Below are positions 52,729-61,700 of a stretch of 64,000 nucleotides of DNA, one piece after another. The DNA comes from Armatimonas rosea (GTDB lineage: Bacteria > Armatimonadota > Armatimonadia > Armatimonadales > Armatimonadaceae): assembly GCF_014202505.1 (NCBI RefSeq), contig NZ_JACHGW010000001.1, positions 1 to 64,000 of the forward strand, read 5' to 3'. A model generated the notes under the pieces. It did no database searches, was not told the origin of the DNA, and saw nothing but the letters and a program-made list of their open reading frames with translations. Position 1 is the stretch's first letter; each line of letters starts with the position of its first letter. The position numbers and the translations under genes are program-made.

Positions 52729-53695
52729 CCGAGAGGCCGACTCGTGTTTCTGGATCGGGCGCTATGTCGAGCGCGCCGAGGCCACGGCGCGCATGCTGGA
52801 CGTGCACTACCACGCCACTCTCGAAGGGGTTCCTGGCATGCTGGAGTGGGAGTCCGTCCTCGCGATCGCCGACTGCGCCGCAGACTTTCGCAAGCGCCAC
52901 GACCAGCTCAATGAGCGCACCGCCATCCAGTACTTTGTCTTCGACACGGACAACCCCGGCTCGATTGTCTCCGCCCTCACCTACGCCCGTGAGAACGCCC
53001 GCTCGATCCGGGAGATGGTGGCCTCGGAGATCTGGGAGTGCCTGAACATGATCTACCTGGAGCTGAAGGAGTGGGATGTCGATAAGGCGCTCGCTGGGAC
53101 TCCGCATGCCTTCTTCACCAAGATCAAGAACGCGGCGCATCTCTTCCATGGGATCACCTACCGGACCCAGCTGCTCAACGAGACCCGCGACTGGCTCCGT
53201 GTCGGCACCTTCCTGGAGCGCGCCGACCAGACCGTCCGGCTTTTAGATGTCAAGTACCACGATCTCCTTCCCGCCACCCGGGCGGGAAAGCCCGAGATCG
53301 GTGGCCTGGGCGTCGGTGGGCCGGCGGATATCCATGGCTGGATCGCGGTCCTGCGCTCGGTGAGTGCCTTTGAGATGTACCGCAAGACCCACCGTGAGGG
53401 GATTCACCCGGCGGGGGTCGTGGACTTTCTGGTGCTCAACCCGATCTTCCCGGCATCGGTGCGCTACAGTATCGGCCAGACCGAGGAGGCGCTACGGCGT
53501 GTGAGCGGGACCTCGCCCAGCAGCCCTGCCACGTGCGACCCCGAGCGGCTGGTCGGACGACTCCGCGCTGAGCTCAACTACGCCCGCGCCGATGAGATCA
53601 TTGTGGGGGGCTTGCACGAGTACCTCCAGAGTGTTCAGAAGCGCTGTACGGAAATTGGCGGTAGTATCACCAAAACGTATCTCTCGTATCAGTGA
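52721..53695 (+). CDS. Alpha-E domain (DUF403) protein
   Basis: The 324-residue all-helical protein begins [24 protein letters not shown] and has [32 protein letters not shown], the signatures of the alpha-E family. Its genes almost always accompany the circularly permuted ATP-grasp and a transglutaminase. The role is unknown, but the three are proposed to make or modify a peptide. The ATG at 52721 has an AAAGGAG ribosome site inside the previous gene. A palindromic repeat starts right after its stop. Confidence 0.92.
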   Translation: MLSREADSCFWIGRYVERAEATARMLDVHYHATLEGVPGMLEWESVLAIADCAADFRKRHDQLNERTAIQYFVFDTDNPGSIVSALTYARENARSIREMVASEIWECLNMIYLELKEWDVDKALAGTPHAFFTKIKNAAHLFHGITYRTQLLNETRDWLRVGTFLERADQTVRLLDVKYHDLLPATRAGKPEIGGLGVGGPADIHGWIAVLRSVSAFEMYRKTHREGIHPAGVVDFLVLNPIFPASVRYSIGQTEEALRRVSGTSPSSPATCDPERLVGRLRAELNYARADEIIVGGLHEYLQSVQKRCTEIGGSITKTYLSYQ

Positions 53696-53830
53696 TCGCC
53701 CCCGTTGTAGGGGAGCGTCAACGGGCGTTCCGCCGCAAAGGCCTTCGGCCATACAACTCGCGGAGAGCTCCCTATGGCCGAAGGCCTTCCTAGCCGTAGG
53801 CTCGTTGACGCCCCCCTACAACGGGGGCGA
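53696..53830. repeat. Palindromic repeat between alpha-E and transglutaminase genes
   Basis: The 135-base element starts immediately after the alpha-E TGA. Outer arms of 28 bp (53696-53723 and 53803-53830) pair with one mismatch, and inner arms of 16 bp (53738-53753 and 53773-53788; core GGCCTTCGGCC) pair fully. It would fold into a very long hairpin and splits the usually tight cassette. The CCCCCGTTG-type end resembles the repeat inside queG (55491-55571). Confidence 0.88.
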
Positions 53831-53855
53831 TACAAAACGGGCGCGAAACATTATC

Positions 53856-54722
53856 GTGATCTATCGCATTTGTCATAGCACCGAATACCGCTATCCCGGT
53901 CTGGTGCGTAACAGCCACAACGAGCTACGCTTGAAGCCTTTGAGCGACCTCTGGCAGACCTGCCGCCGCTTCGAGCTACGGGTCGAACCGGAGGCACGCC
54001 TCTTCAGCTACGAGCTACCGGGTGGCGCGGTCCACCACTTCAGCCACCGCTTGCCCCACCATAGCCTGCGGATAGTCGCGGAGTCTGAGGTGGAGAGCTG
54101 CAAGAACAACCCCTTCTCGCACCTGGATCTCATCACCGACGATAGCCCATTCTATCTCCAGCCGAGCCTCTACAATAATTTCTGTGAGTACCTCGACCCC
54201 ACGGAGCGTGTCCCCAACCACCGCTATATCCAGCTGGAGTGCGAGCAGATCGCGGCGTCGGCGCGGCAGGAGGTGCTGAGCTGTAGCACGGCGGCCTTTC
54301 TGGTCGCGCTGACCAAGCTGCTCCACCGGGAGTTCCGCTACGAGCCGGGCAGCACCCATGTCCACACGAAGATCGAGGAGATCTTTATCTACCGCCGTGG
54401 GGTCTGCCAGGACTTTGCCCAGGTAATGCTGGCGGTCTGTCGGAGCCAGGGAATCCCGGCGCGCTATGTCAGCGGCTACCTCTACACGGGCCACAATGGG
54501 CTTGTCAGCAACGATGCGACCCACGCCTGGGTGGAGTGCCTCCTCCCCGATGGCAGCTGGCACGGTTTCGACCCCACGAATGATATGGTGGTCAACGATG
54601 CCTACATCCGCACCCACACCGGCCGGGACTACAGCGATGTCGCTCCGGTCCGCGGGCTCTACCAAGGCCCTCCCGCCAGCAAGCTCGATGTCGTGGTCAC
54701 GGTCGAACGCATAGACGAGTAA
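53856..54722 (+). CDS. Transglutaminase-like cysteine peptidase of the ATP-grasp cassette
   Basis: The 288-residue protein has the transglutaminase N-terminal beta region (ICHSTEYRYPGLVRNSHNELRLKP) and a catalytic core with the triad C184 (RGVCQDFAQ), H223 (ATHAWVE) and D239 (GFDPTND). It may cut or cross-link the product of the partner ATP-grasp. The GTG at 53856 is chosen since family similarity begins there. An upstream frame would run through the repeat and the alpha-E gene. The 3' end overlaps convergent queG by 26 bases. Confidence 0.88.
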   Translation: MIYRICHSTEYRYPGLVRNSHNELRLKPLSDLWQTCRRFELRVEPEARLFSYELPGGAVHHFSHRLPHHSLRIVAESEVESCKNNPFSHLDLITDDSPFYLQPSLYNNFCEYLDPTERVPNHRYIQLECEQIAASARQEVLSCSTAAFLVALTKLLHREFRYEPGSTHVHTKIEEIFIYRRGVCQDFAQVMLAVCRSQGIPARYVSGYLYTGHNGLVSNDATHAWVECLLPDGSWHGFDPTNDMVVNDAYIRTHTGRDYSDVAPVRGLYQGPPASKLDVVVTVERIDE

Positions 54723-55878
54723 GCGCCCAGTGGGCGTGCTCGCGCACCATCTCGGAGGGATCGGTCTGGGCGACGGTTTCCAGCGCGGGAATCGCCTCGG
54801 GGCTCCCGACATTTCCCAACGCCACACAGACATTGCGCCGCAGCCCCGTGCGCCCCGTACGCAGGATCGGGCTTCCGGCAAAGCGCGCCTCAAAGGCCTC
54901 GTCGGTGGCGAGGAGAGCCAGTAGCGCGACCAAGTCCACACGCCCCTCGCCGCCGTAGAGCTTTTGCTCGCTTGCCGCCTGGGCCTTGTCGTTCCAGGGA
55001 CACGCCGCGAGGCAGTCGTCGCAGCCGAAGATATGGTCCCCCATGAGCGGCCGCAGCTCCTCGGGGATGCTGCCGTGGAGCTCGATGGTGAGATACGAGA
55101 TGCAGCGGCGGGCATCCAGGGTCATGGGAGCGACAATCGCGCCCGTGGGGCAGGCGGCGATACAGCGCGTGCAGGTGCCGCAGTGGTGCTTGTCAAACGG
55201 CGGGTCGGGCTCTAGCTTCAGCGAGGTCAGGAGTGCGCCTAAGAAGAAAAAATTCCCCAGCTTGAGCGAGATCAGGTTTGTGTGCTTGCCCTGCCAGCCC
55301 AAGCCCGCCCGCGCCGCCAGCTCCCGCTCGCGGATCGGCCCGGAGTCCGTATAGCCCCGGCTGACCGTCCCCGGAAACTCCTCCGCCAGCCAGTCGCGCA
55401 GCGTGTTGAGCTTCTCCCACATCACCTGGTGGTAGTCCGCGCCGCGGGCATAGCGCGCGATCTGGCCTTGTCCCCCCCCTGCCCCCGCTTGCCCCCTAAC
55501 CCCCGTGGAACGGGGGGACAAAGAGGAATCCGATTCCTTATACTCCCCCCGCTCGGCGGGGGTTAGGGGGCCAAAATCGTAGCTCTGGGCGACCACGATC
55601 ACACTGCGGGCTTTTCCCAGGAGCTTCTGCGAGTTGAGCGGGCCGCCGCGCAGGCGCTTGCGGGTCTTGAGGTAGCTCATCTCGCCGTGGTAGCCCGCCT
55701 CCAGCCAGGCATCGACAAAGGCCGCATGACCGGGCGCGGCGGGCGTGGTAAAGCCGACTGCGTCAAAGAGCGTCAGCGCGTACTCACGGACGGTCTCAGT
55801 GAGCGGAGTGTCCCCCCGGTTAGCGCGGCGCTCTCCAGTCCGGCCGTTCTCATCGGCCGGATTATCGGTTTGCTTCAA
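54697..55878 (-). CDS. queG: Epoxyqueuosine reductase
   Basis: The enzyme reduces epoxyqueuosine in tRNA, the last step of queuosine formation, using cobalamin and two [4Fe-4S] clusters. The cluster motifs CGTCTRCIAACPTGAI and CDDCLAACPWN and the IARYARGADYHQ and GPIRERELAARAGLGW segments are clear, with HEAT-like repeats at the end. Two things are odd. No ATG or GTG precedes the conserved start; the only candidate is TTG at 55878, which would add a tail encoded by a hairpin repeat. Residues encoded by 55491-55571 are a palindromic repeat insertion in frame. Activity is uncertain. Confidence 0.85.
   Translation of the reverse strand: MKQTDNPADENGRTGERRANRGDTPLTETVREYALTLFDAVGFTTPAAPGHAAFVDAWLEAGYHGEMSYLKTRKRLRGGPLNSQKLLGKARSVIVVAQSYDFGPLTPAERGEYKESDSSLSPRSTGVRGQAGAGGGQGQIARYARGADYHQVMWEKLNTLRDWLAEEFPGTVSRGYTDSGPIRERELAARAGLGWQGKHTNLISLKLGNFFFLGALLTSLKLEPDPPFDKHHCGTCTRCIAACPTGAIVAPMTLDARRCISYLTIELHGSIPEELRPLMGDHIFGCDDCLAACPWNDKAQAASEQKLYGGEGRVDLVALLALLATDEAFEARFAGSPILRTGRTGLRRNVCVALGNVGSPEAIPALETVAQTDPSEMVREHAHWALTRLCVRP
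55491..55571 (-). repeat. Palindromic element read in frame within queG
   Basis: Arms GCCCCCTAACCCCCG (55491-55505) and CGGGGGTTAGGGGGC (55557-55571) pair perfectly over 15 bp, with an inner GGAATC/GATTCC pair and further CCCCC/GGGGG blocks. It encodes a low-complexity stretch (GPLTPAERGEYKESDSS and on) between the conserved VIVVAQSYDF and GQIARYARG segments of QueG, without a stop or frameshift. Confidence 0.85.
55838..55861 (-). repeat. Short hairpin at stop codon, copy 2
   Basis: On the minus strand, arms TCCGGCCG and CGGCCGGA with loop ATGAGAA directly follow the TAA stop of the phosphatase-like gene (55864-55862). The arms, loop and position relative to the gene are the same as at 51092-51116. 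It also lies at the unclear 5' end of queG. Confidence 0.8.
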
Positions 55879-56296
55879 TAAACTCCGCCCAGACCCCGTC
55901 GGGGTGCCAGATATCGTGTAGGTCGTCGAGGGCCTCGGTCGGATCAAAGCCGTTGCGCAGGCGCCAGAGGTAGAGAAACGCGGATGCCCGCATGTTGGCA
56001 GCGCAGTGGACAAAGAGCTTCTGGCCCTGGCGCGCGTCCATCGCGGCGCAGAACGCGTCGAGGTTCTCCCGCGTCGGGCTGCGCCAGAGCACGGGAATCC
56101 GCACAAACTCCATCCCCAGCGTAGCGACCCGCTCCGGCTCCTCGGGGAACCAGGCATCGGACTCATCGGGGAGGAGGTTTATCACGCACGCAAAGCCCTC
56201 GGCGGCGACCAGCTCCAGCTGCTCGGGGCGCACCAGCCCCGATGTGCCAAGGTTCTCGTCGAGCCAGAGGAAGTCCCGGATCGTGTGGAGGCTCAT
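55862..56296 (-). CDS. Dual-specificity phosphatase-like protein
   Basis: The 144-residue protein looks like a small cysteine phosphatase: TSGLVRPEQLELVAAEGFACVINLLPDE, then a loop and FVHCAANMRASAFLYLWR. The signature has H97, C98 and R103, so it is C-x4-R, one residue short of the classical C-x5-R, and catalysis is uncertain. Its ATG overlaps the stop of the PhyH gene (ATGA), so both are on one transcript. The substrate is unknown. Confidence 0.7.
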   Translation of the reverse strand: MSLHTIRDFLWLDENLGTSGLVRPEQLELVAAEGFACVINLLPDESDAWFPEEPERVATLGMEFVRIPVLWRSPTRENLDAFCAAMDARQGQKLFVHCAANMRASAFLYLWRLRNGFDPTEALDDLHDIWHPDGVWAEFIEANR

Positions 56297-57096
56297 GAGC
56301 CCCAGACCCGCGGCGAGTGCGCCTCGTCGTCGACCACCTGGTTGTGCCGGAAGATATGCCGCGCGTCCTCGCTCCACGACTCCCAGGTGGTCTTGGGGAC
56401 GGTGATCGTCGGTGTGCGCAGAAAGCCCCGCTCGTAGACAATCGCGTACATCGTCCGGGGGTAGTCGGCATCGTTGGGCATGCCGCGGTGCCACATCCGC
56501 ATGTCCCGCAGGATGAAGCTCCCGACCGGCACCTCCGTGCGGGTGGAGGGAAACGCCGCCGCCCGGGCATCGTCCACCGGGCCGAGCGTGAGGTGCGTCC
56601 CCGGCCAGACCTCGGTCGCTCCATTGGCGACCGTGAAGTCGCAGAGCGGAATATTTAGCACCAGTGTGGCGACCGGGTGTGGGACTCCCATCAGGTGCCC
56701 TGTATCACGGTGGACCGGCTGGATCCCCGAGCCAGGGAGCGCCGTGTTGGTATGAAAGAAGGCACACTGCAGGTCATCGCCCAGGAGCGCCTTCATCACC
56801 TGCACCGCAATCGGCTGCGCGGCCAGCTGCGAGTCGGCGACCGGGAGGTTCAGTGGGGGGAAAAACCCGATATGGTTCTTACCAAAGGTCTTGCCCTCCA
56901 GCGCCGCAAGCCCGCCTTTGCCCGCGATAAAGCGCTCCAGCTCGACCTCGTAGGCCACGCGGACGGTCTCGAGAAATGCCAAGTCGTAGGCGTCTTCAAT
57001 CACTACGTAGCCTACATCGTTGAAGGTCTGCACCGCCTCCTGCAGACGCTCCCCGGAGAGTGCCCCCTTCGTCTTCTCCGAATCGGTTAGTTTCAT
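56293..57096 (-). CDS. Phytanoyl-CoA dioxygenase (PhyH) family protein
   Basis: The 267-residue Fe(II)/2-oxoglutarate oxygenase has the facial triad H129-x-D131 (PVHRDTGH) and distal H203 (MWHRGMPN), so it is a hydroxylase type rather than a halogenase. It has WPGTHL and a 2-oxoglutarate-binding Arg candidate after the last His. The start at 57096 is fixed by TAGAAT (57108-57103), 6 nt upstream. It diverges from the amino acid:carrier-protein ligase gene. The substrate may be a small amino-acid derivative, but nothing proves it. Confidence 0.87.
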   Translation of the reverse strand: MKLTDSEKTKGALSGERLQEAVQTFNDVGYVVIEDAYDLAFLETVRVAYEVELERFIAGKGGLAALEGKTFGKNHIGFFPPLNLPVADSQLAAQPIAVQVMKALLGDDLQCAFFHTNTALPGSGIQPVHRDTGHLMGVPHPVATLVLNIPLCDFTVANGATEVWPGTHLTLGPVDDARAAAFPSTRTEVPVGSFILRDMRMWHRGMPNDADYPRTMYAIVYERGFLRTPTITVPKTTWESWSEDARHIFRHNQVVDDEAHSPRVWGS

Positions 57097-57197
57097 GACC
57101 CTATTCTACCTGCCCCTGTTTACGCGTTTTTCACGTTTGGTATGGTTTTTGCCCTTGAAATATTTACATCAGTGATGATTAGCAAGGAATCTGCCCC

Positions 57198-58115
57198 ATG
57201 AGTGCTCCGACTCCCTATACCGCTACCGCCGAAGAGGCCTATCTGGACCGCCTCCTTGCCGCGCGCCTCCTGCTCCCTACCAACCTGCCTGGCATCTATG
57301 CCCGTGGCTCGGCCTTTACCCAGCTCATGGAGGGCTTGGAGCGCGCCATCACCCGCTACGGCCGCACGGAGAGCACGCAGATTTTGCGCTGCCCGCCGGT
57401 CTTGCCACGGAGCATTGTCGAGAAGTGCGGCTACTTCCAGTCGTTTCCCAACCTGCTGGGCTGCATGTGCTGCTTCACCGGCGGCACGACCGAGCACGAG
57501 GCGCTCCTCAGCGCGGTGGACTCGGGCGCGGACCTACTCCCCCACCTCGAGCTCTCCGATGTCGTGCTGGCTCCGGCGGCCTGCTACTATGTCTATCCCT
57601 ACCTCACGGGAACTCTCCCACAGGCGGGCAAGACCACCGATATCGAGAACTGGTGCTACCGCCACGAGCCGTCGCTGAACCCCATGCGGATGCGTGCCTT
57701 TCGGATGCGGGAGTTTGTTCACGCGGGCACCCCAGAGCAGGCGCTGGGCTTCCGCGACTCCTGGATCGAGCGTGCCCAAGCGTTTCTCGCCCGTCTTGGC
57801 CTCTCTGCCACGGTCGCGCCGGCCGACGACCCGTTCTTTGGCGCGGGCGAGCGGCTCATGGCGGCCCAAACCCTCAAGTTCGAGCTACTGATCCCGATTG
57901 TCTCCGACACGCGCCCGACCGCGGTGATGTCGTCGAACTACCACAAAGACCACTTCGGGCACCTGTTTGATATCCGCACCCCCGATGGCGCGGCGGCCCA
58001 CACAACCTGCATTGGCTTTGGCATGGAGCGCATTGTCTTGGCGCTCCTCGCCCAGCACGGGCTCCAGCTCAGCAAGTGGCCCACCGCCCTCCGTGAGCAC
58101 CTCGGGCTCGCCTAG
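57198..58115 (+). CDS. Amino acid:[carrier protein] ligase, class II aaRS-like
   Basis: The 305-residue protein resembles the catalytic core of methanogen-type seryl-tRNA synthetase without a tRNA-binding domain, like Bradyrhizobium bll0957. Zinc ligands C129, E172 and C271 match the Cys-Glu-Cys set of that group, FRMREFVHAG holds motif 2 and GFGMERIVLALLAQHG is motif 3. It should activate a small amino acid and load it onto a phosphopantetheinyl carrier protein. No carrier protein gene is seen nearby. A weak AAGGA ribosome site precedes the ATG. It ends 4 bases into the convergent gene. Confidence 0.85.
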   Translation: MSAPTPYTATAEEAYLDRLLAARLLLPTNLPGIYARGSAFTQLMEGLERAITRYGRTESTQILRCPPVLPRSIVEKCGYFQSFPNLLGCMCCFTGGTTEHEALLSAVDSGADLLPHLELSDVVLAPAACYYVYPYLTGTLPQAGKTTDIENWCYRHEPSLNPMRMRAFRMREFVHAGTPEQALGFRDSWIERAQAFLARLGLSATVAPADDPFFGAGERLMAAQTLKFELLIPIVSDTRPTAVMSSNYHKDHFGHLFDIRTPDGAAAHTTCIGFGMERIVLALLAQHGLQLSKWPTALREHLGLA

Positions 58116-58723
58116 CACTTGGGCGTCAGGAGGGGGGCAAGGGGCACCCGCAGGGTTTTCTCCGCTCCCACCAGAGCCAGCTCCGTGGGGGTGATCTTGC
58201 TGACTTGATACCGTGCGCCCAAGACCTCTATCTGCCTGCCCTCGGTGACAATCTGCACGTCGGAGTCGGGTGGGGTGCCTACCTCCAGGATCGCCAGCGC
58301 GGTGGAGCCCTGGAAGAGAGCCCCCGCCATCCGGCACGGAATCCCCTCCACAACCGGCAGCTTTGCCTGCTGGAGCCGTGTTATAAGGTCGTCCAGGGAA
58401 GGCACTGGCGAGTCCGGCTGGGGCTTGATAATCACCACCCCATTGGCCTGTGTCCACTGGAACGGGCGGATGGCTTTCTTGCTCAGGCTCTTGAGGAGCT
58501 CGTCGAAGGGGAGCTGGGCGGAGCGGGCGGTCAGCAAGCCAGCGACATTGTTGTCGATGACATAGCTATTCTTCCCAAAGCCCCGCATCACCAGCTCCAA
58601 GGCGGTGCGAATCGGCGCATCGGCCAGCACCAAGTCGACTTTAAGCGCAGGTGTCTTCTGGGCGCGGCTGGTTTGCGGCAGGAGCATCAGCCCGGTCAGT
58701 GCGAGAAGTTTTCTTCGGTTCAT
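58112..58723 (-). CDS. Small exported STN/secretin-N-like protein
   Basis: The 203-residue protein has a signal peptide (MNRRKLLALTGLMLLPQTSRAQ) and then a domain like the secretin/TonB short N-terminal (STN) fold (VDLVLADAPIRTALELVMRGFGKNSYVIDNNVAG). The rest is beta-rich, of unknown type. It lacks a secretin pore. With the short secretin-like protein at 41010 it shows a taste for isolated secretin pieces. It diverges from tricorn across 66 bases. Confidence 0.65.
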   Translation of the reverse strand: MNRRKLLALTGLMLLPQTSRAQKTPALKVDLVLADAPIRTALELVMRGFGKNSYVIDNNVAGLLTARSAQLPFDELLKSLSKKAIRPFQWTQANGVVIIKPQPDSPVPSLDDLITRLQQAKLPVVEGIPCRMAGALFQGSTALAILEVGTPPDSDVQIVTEGRQIEVLGARYQVSKITPTELALVGAEKTLRVPLAPLLTPKC

Positions 58724-58789
58724 AGCCACTAGGAGTCTCTTTCTTGGGGTGATCTTCACCATCAAGGCAAGATTGGGTATATTTTCCGC

Positions 58790-61700
58790 ATGATAATCCC
58801 CGCTCCCTTCTTTCTGGCGACTCTAGCGCTCTCCCAGCCCATGCAGGCGGCCCCGCGTGGCTACTTCCGAACCCCTAGCCTGCGCGGCGAGACCGTGGTC
58901 TTTGCGGCGGAGGGCGATCTGTGGCGGGTCGCGGTGGGGGGTGGGGGGGCGACCCGGCTCACGACGCACCCCAGCGAGGAGAGCAATCCTGCCCTCTCGC
59001 CCGACGGGAAGTGGGTGGCGTTCTCGGCGTCGTACGAGGGCCCCGACGAGGTCTATGTCATGCCCAGCACAGGCGGTGAGCCGACCCGGCTGACCTTTGG
59101 CGCGGGCGGCACCGTGGCGGGGTGGACCAAAGACGGCAAGATTCTCTACGCCACGGGCAAGCACTCGTCGCTGCCCAGCACGCAGCTGGTCGCGCTCGAT
59201 CCCAATACCAAGCAGCGCACCCGCATCCCGCTCGCCCAGGCCAGCGACGGTGTCTACGACGACGTGGGCAATCTCTTCTTCACGCGCTTTGACTTCCAGG
59301 GCAGCCAGACCAAGCGCTACCAGGGCGGCACGGCGCAGAACCTCTGGAAGCTCGCGCCCGGTGCCACGGAGGCGGTCGCGCTGACCGCGGACTTCAAGGG
59401 GACCAGCCGCAACCCGATGGTCTGGAAAGACCGTGTCTACTTCCTCTCGGACCGCGATGGCATCATGAATGTCTGGAGCATGGACACCAATGGGAAGAGT
59501 GTCAAGCAGGTCACCCATGAGACGGGCTTCGATGTCCAGAACCCCCAGCTCGACACCACCACGGGGAAGCTGATCTACCAGCACGGTGCCGATCTCTATG
59601 TCGCCGATGCCGCCACGGGCACCTCGACCAAGCTCGGCATCACCCTCAGCTCGGACTTTGACCAGCTACGCGAGCGCTGGATCACCCGGCCGCTGGACTG
59701 GGTGACCGCCGCGCACCTCTCCCCCAGCGGCGATAAGCTCGTGCTGACCGCGCGCGGCCAGGTCTTTGTGGTGCCCACGGGCAAGACAGGCCGCATTGTC
59801 GAGGCGACCCGCAAGCCCGGTGTCCGCTACCGCGAGGCGCGCTTCCTCCCCGATGGCAAGGGGCTGGTCGCGCTCTCGGATGAGTCCGGCGAGGTCGAGC
59901 TCTGGAAACTGCCTCCCACGGGCGAGGTCACCGCGCCACGGGAGCAGCTCACCAAAGACGGCCAGGTGCTGCGCTGGGACACGACCCCCTCGCCCGATGG
60001 CAAGTGGATCGCCCACACCGATAAGTTCAACCGGCTCCACCTCTACGATGCCACGGCCAAGACCACGAAGGTGATCGCCACGAGCGACGATGGCGGCATC
60101 GGCAGTGTGACCTTCTCCCCGGACAGCCGCTATATCGCCTTTAGCTTCCCCTGCGCCAATAGCTTCAGCCAGCTGCGCCTCTACGATATCAAGACCGGCA
60201 AGACCACCGAGCTGACCACGGACCGCTACGACTGCTCCGACCCGGCGTTCTCCCCCGATGGCAAGTTTCTCTACTTCCTCTCCGACCGCTCGTTCAACTC
60301 CAAGGTCGGCTCGCCGTGGGGACCGCGCCAGCCCGAGCCCTTCTTTGAGAACCAGACTCAGGTATTTGCCCTCAGCCTCCAGCCGGGAAACCGCTCGCCC
60401 TTCCTGCCCGAGAACGAGCTGGATGCCGAGAAAAAGGCAGAAGAGAAGAAGCCCGAGGAAAAAAAGCCCGACGAGAAGAAGCCCGAGCCGGGCCTGCCCG
60501 CGATCGTGACGGAGGGAATCGCCACGCGCCTAAGCCTGGTCCCCGTACCCGCAGGCAGCTACGGAAACCTCAAGACCGATGGTAAGAAGCTCTTCTTGAC
60601 CGCCAACACCGATAGCGGCACCCACCTGATGGCAATCGTGATCCGCAGCGAGGACATCAAGCTCGACACGCTGGTCACGGGGATCGGGAGCTACGAGCTG
60701 AGCGCCGATAGCAAGAAGCTCCTGGTGGGACAGAACAACGCCTACCTGGTCTTCGATGCCAGCGGTGGCCCCGACCCCGCCCGTAGCCGGGTCTCGCTCC
60801 TGGACCGCTGGAGCTTCTCCCTCGATCCCAAAGAGGAGTGGAAGCAGATGTACGACGAGGCATGGCGGCTCCACCGGGACTACTTCTACGATCCCAAGCT
60901 ACACAACGTGGACTGGCCCGCTCTGCGCGAGAAGTACCGCCCGCTCGCCGCACGGATCGCCTGCCGCGCCGATCTCTCGGATGTGCTGGCGCAGCTGATG
61001 GGCGAGCTCTCGGTCTTGCACACATTTGTCTATGGCGGCGACCAGCGCGGCGGGACGGATAGTGTCGGGGTGGCAACCCTCGGCGCGGAGTGGGAGAAGG
61101 ACGAGGCCAAGGGCGGCTGGCGCATCACCCGCCTCTGGCGCACCGACCCGGACATGCCCGAGAAGCTCGGCCCGCTCCTCAAGCCCGGTGTGGAGGCGAG
61201 CGAGGGCGATGTGATCGCACAGATCAACGGGGTGCCGACACTCTCACTCGACGATCCCGCGCAGCTCTTGCGCGCCCAGACAAATAAGCAGGTCCGGCTA
61301 AAGCTCTTCCCCGGCGGCGACTCCAGCAAGGCGCGCGATGTGATTGTGACGGCGATCTCCGGCGGCCAGGAGTGGGACCTGCGCTACAGCGACTGGGAGT
61401 TTACCCGCCGCCAGGCCGTGGAGAAAGCCGCGCCGGGCAAGCTGGGCTATGTCCACCTCCGGGCGATGGGTAGCGGCGATATCGCGCAGTGGGAGCGGGA
61501 GTTCTACCCGGTCTTCAACCGCGACGGCCTGATTATCGATGTGCGGCACAACAACGGCGGCAATATCGATAGCTGGATCCTGGAGAAGCTGGCACGCAAG
61601 GCCTGGATGTTCTGGAAGGCTCCCGTGGGCGCGCCGACCTGGAACATGCAGTACGCCTTCCGCGGCAAGGTCGTGGTGCTCTGCGACGAGAGCACGGCCT

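Noticed and set aside
53592-53855. A longer N-terminus for the transglutaminase gene
   Set aside because: The extra codons run through the alpha-E gene and the palindromic repeat, and family similarity begins only at 53856.
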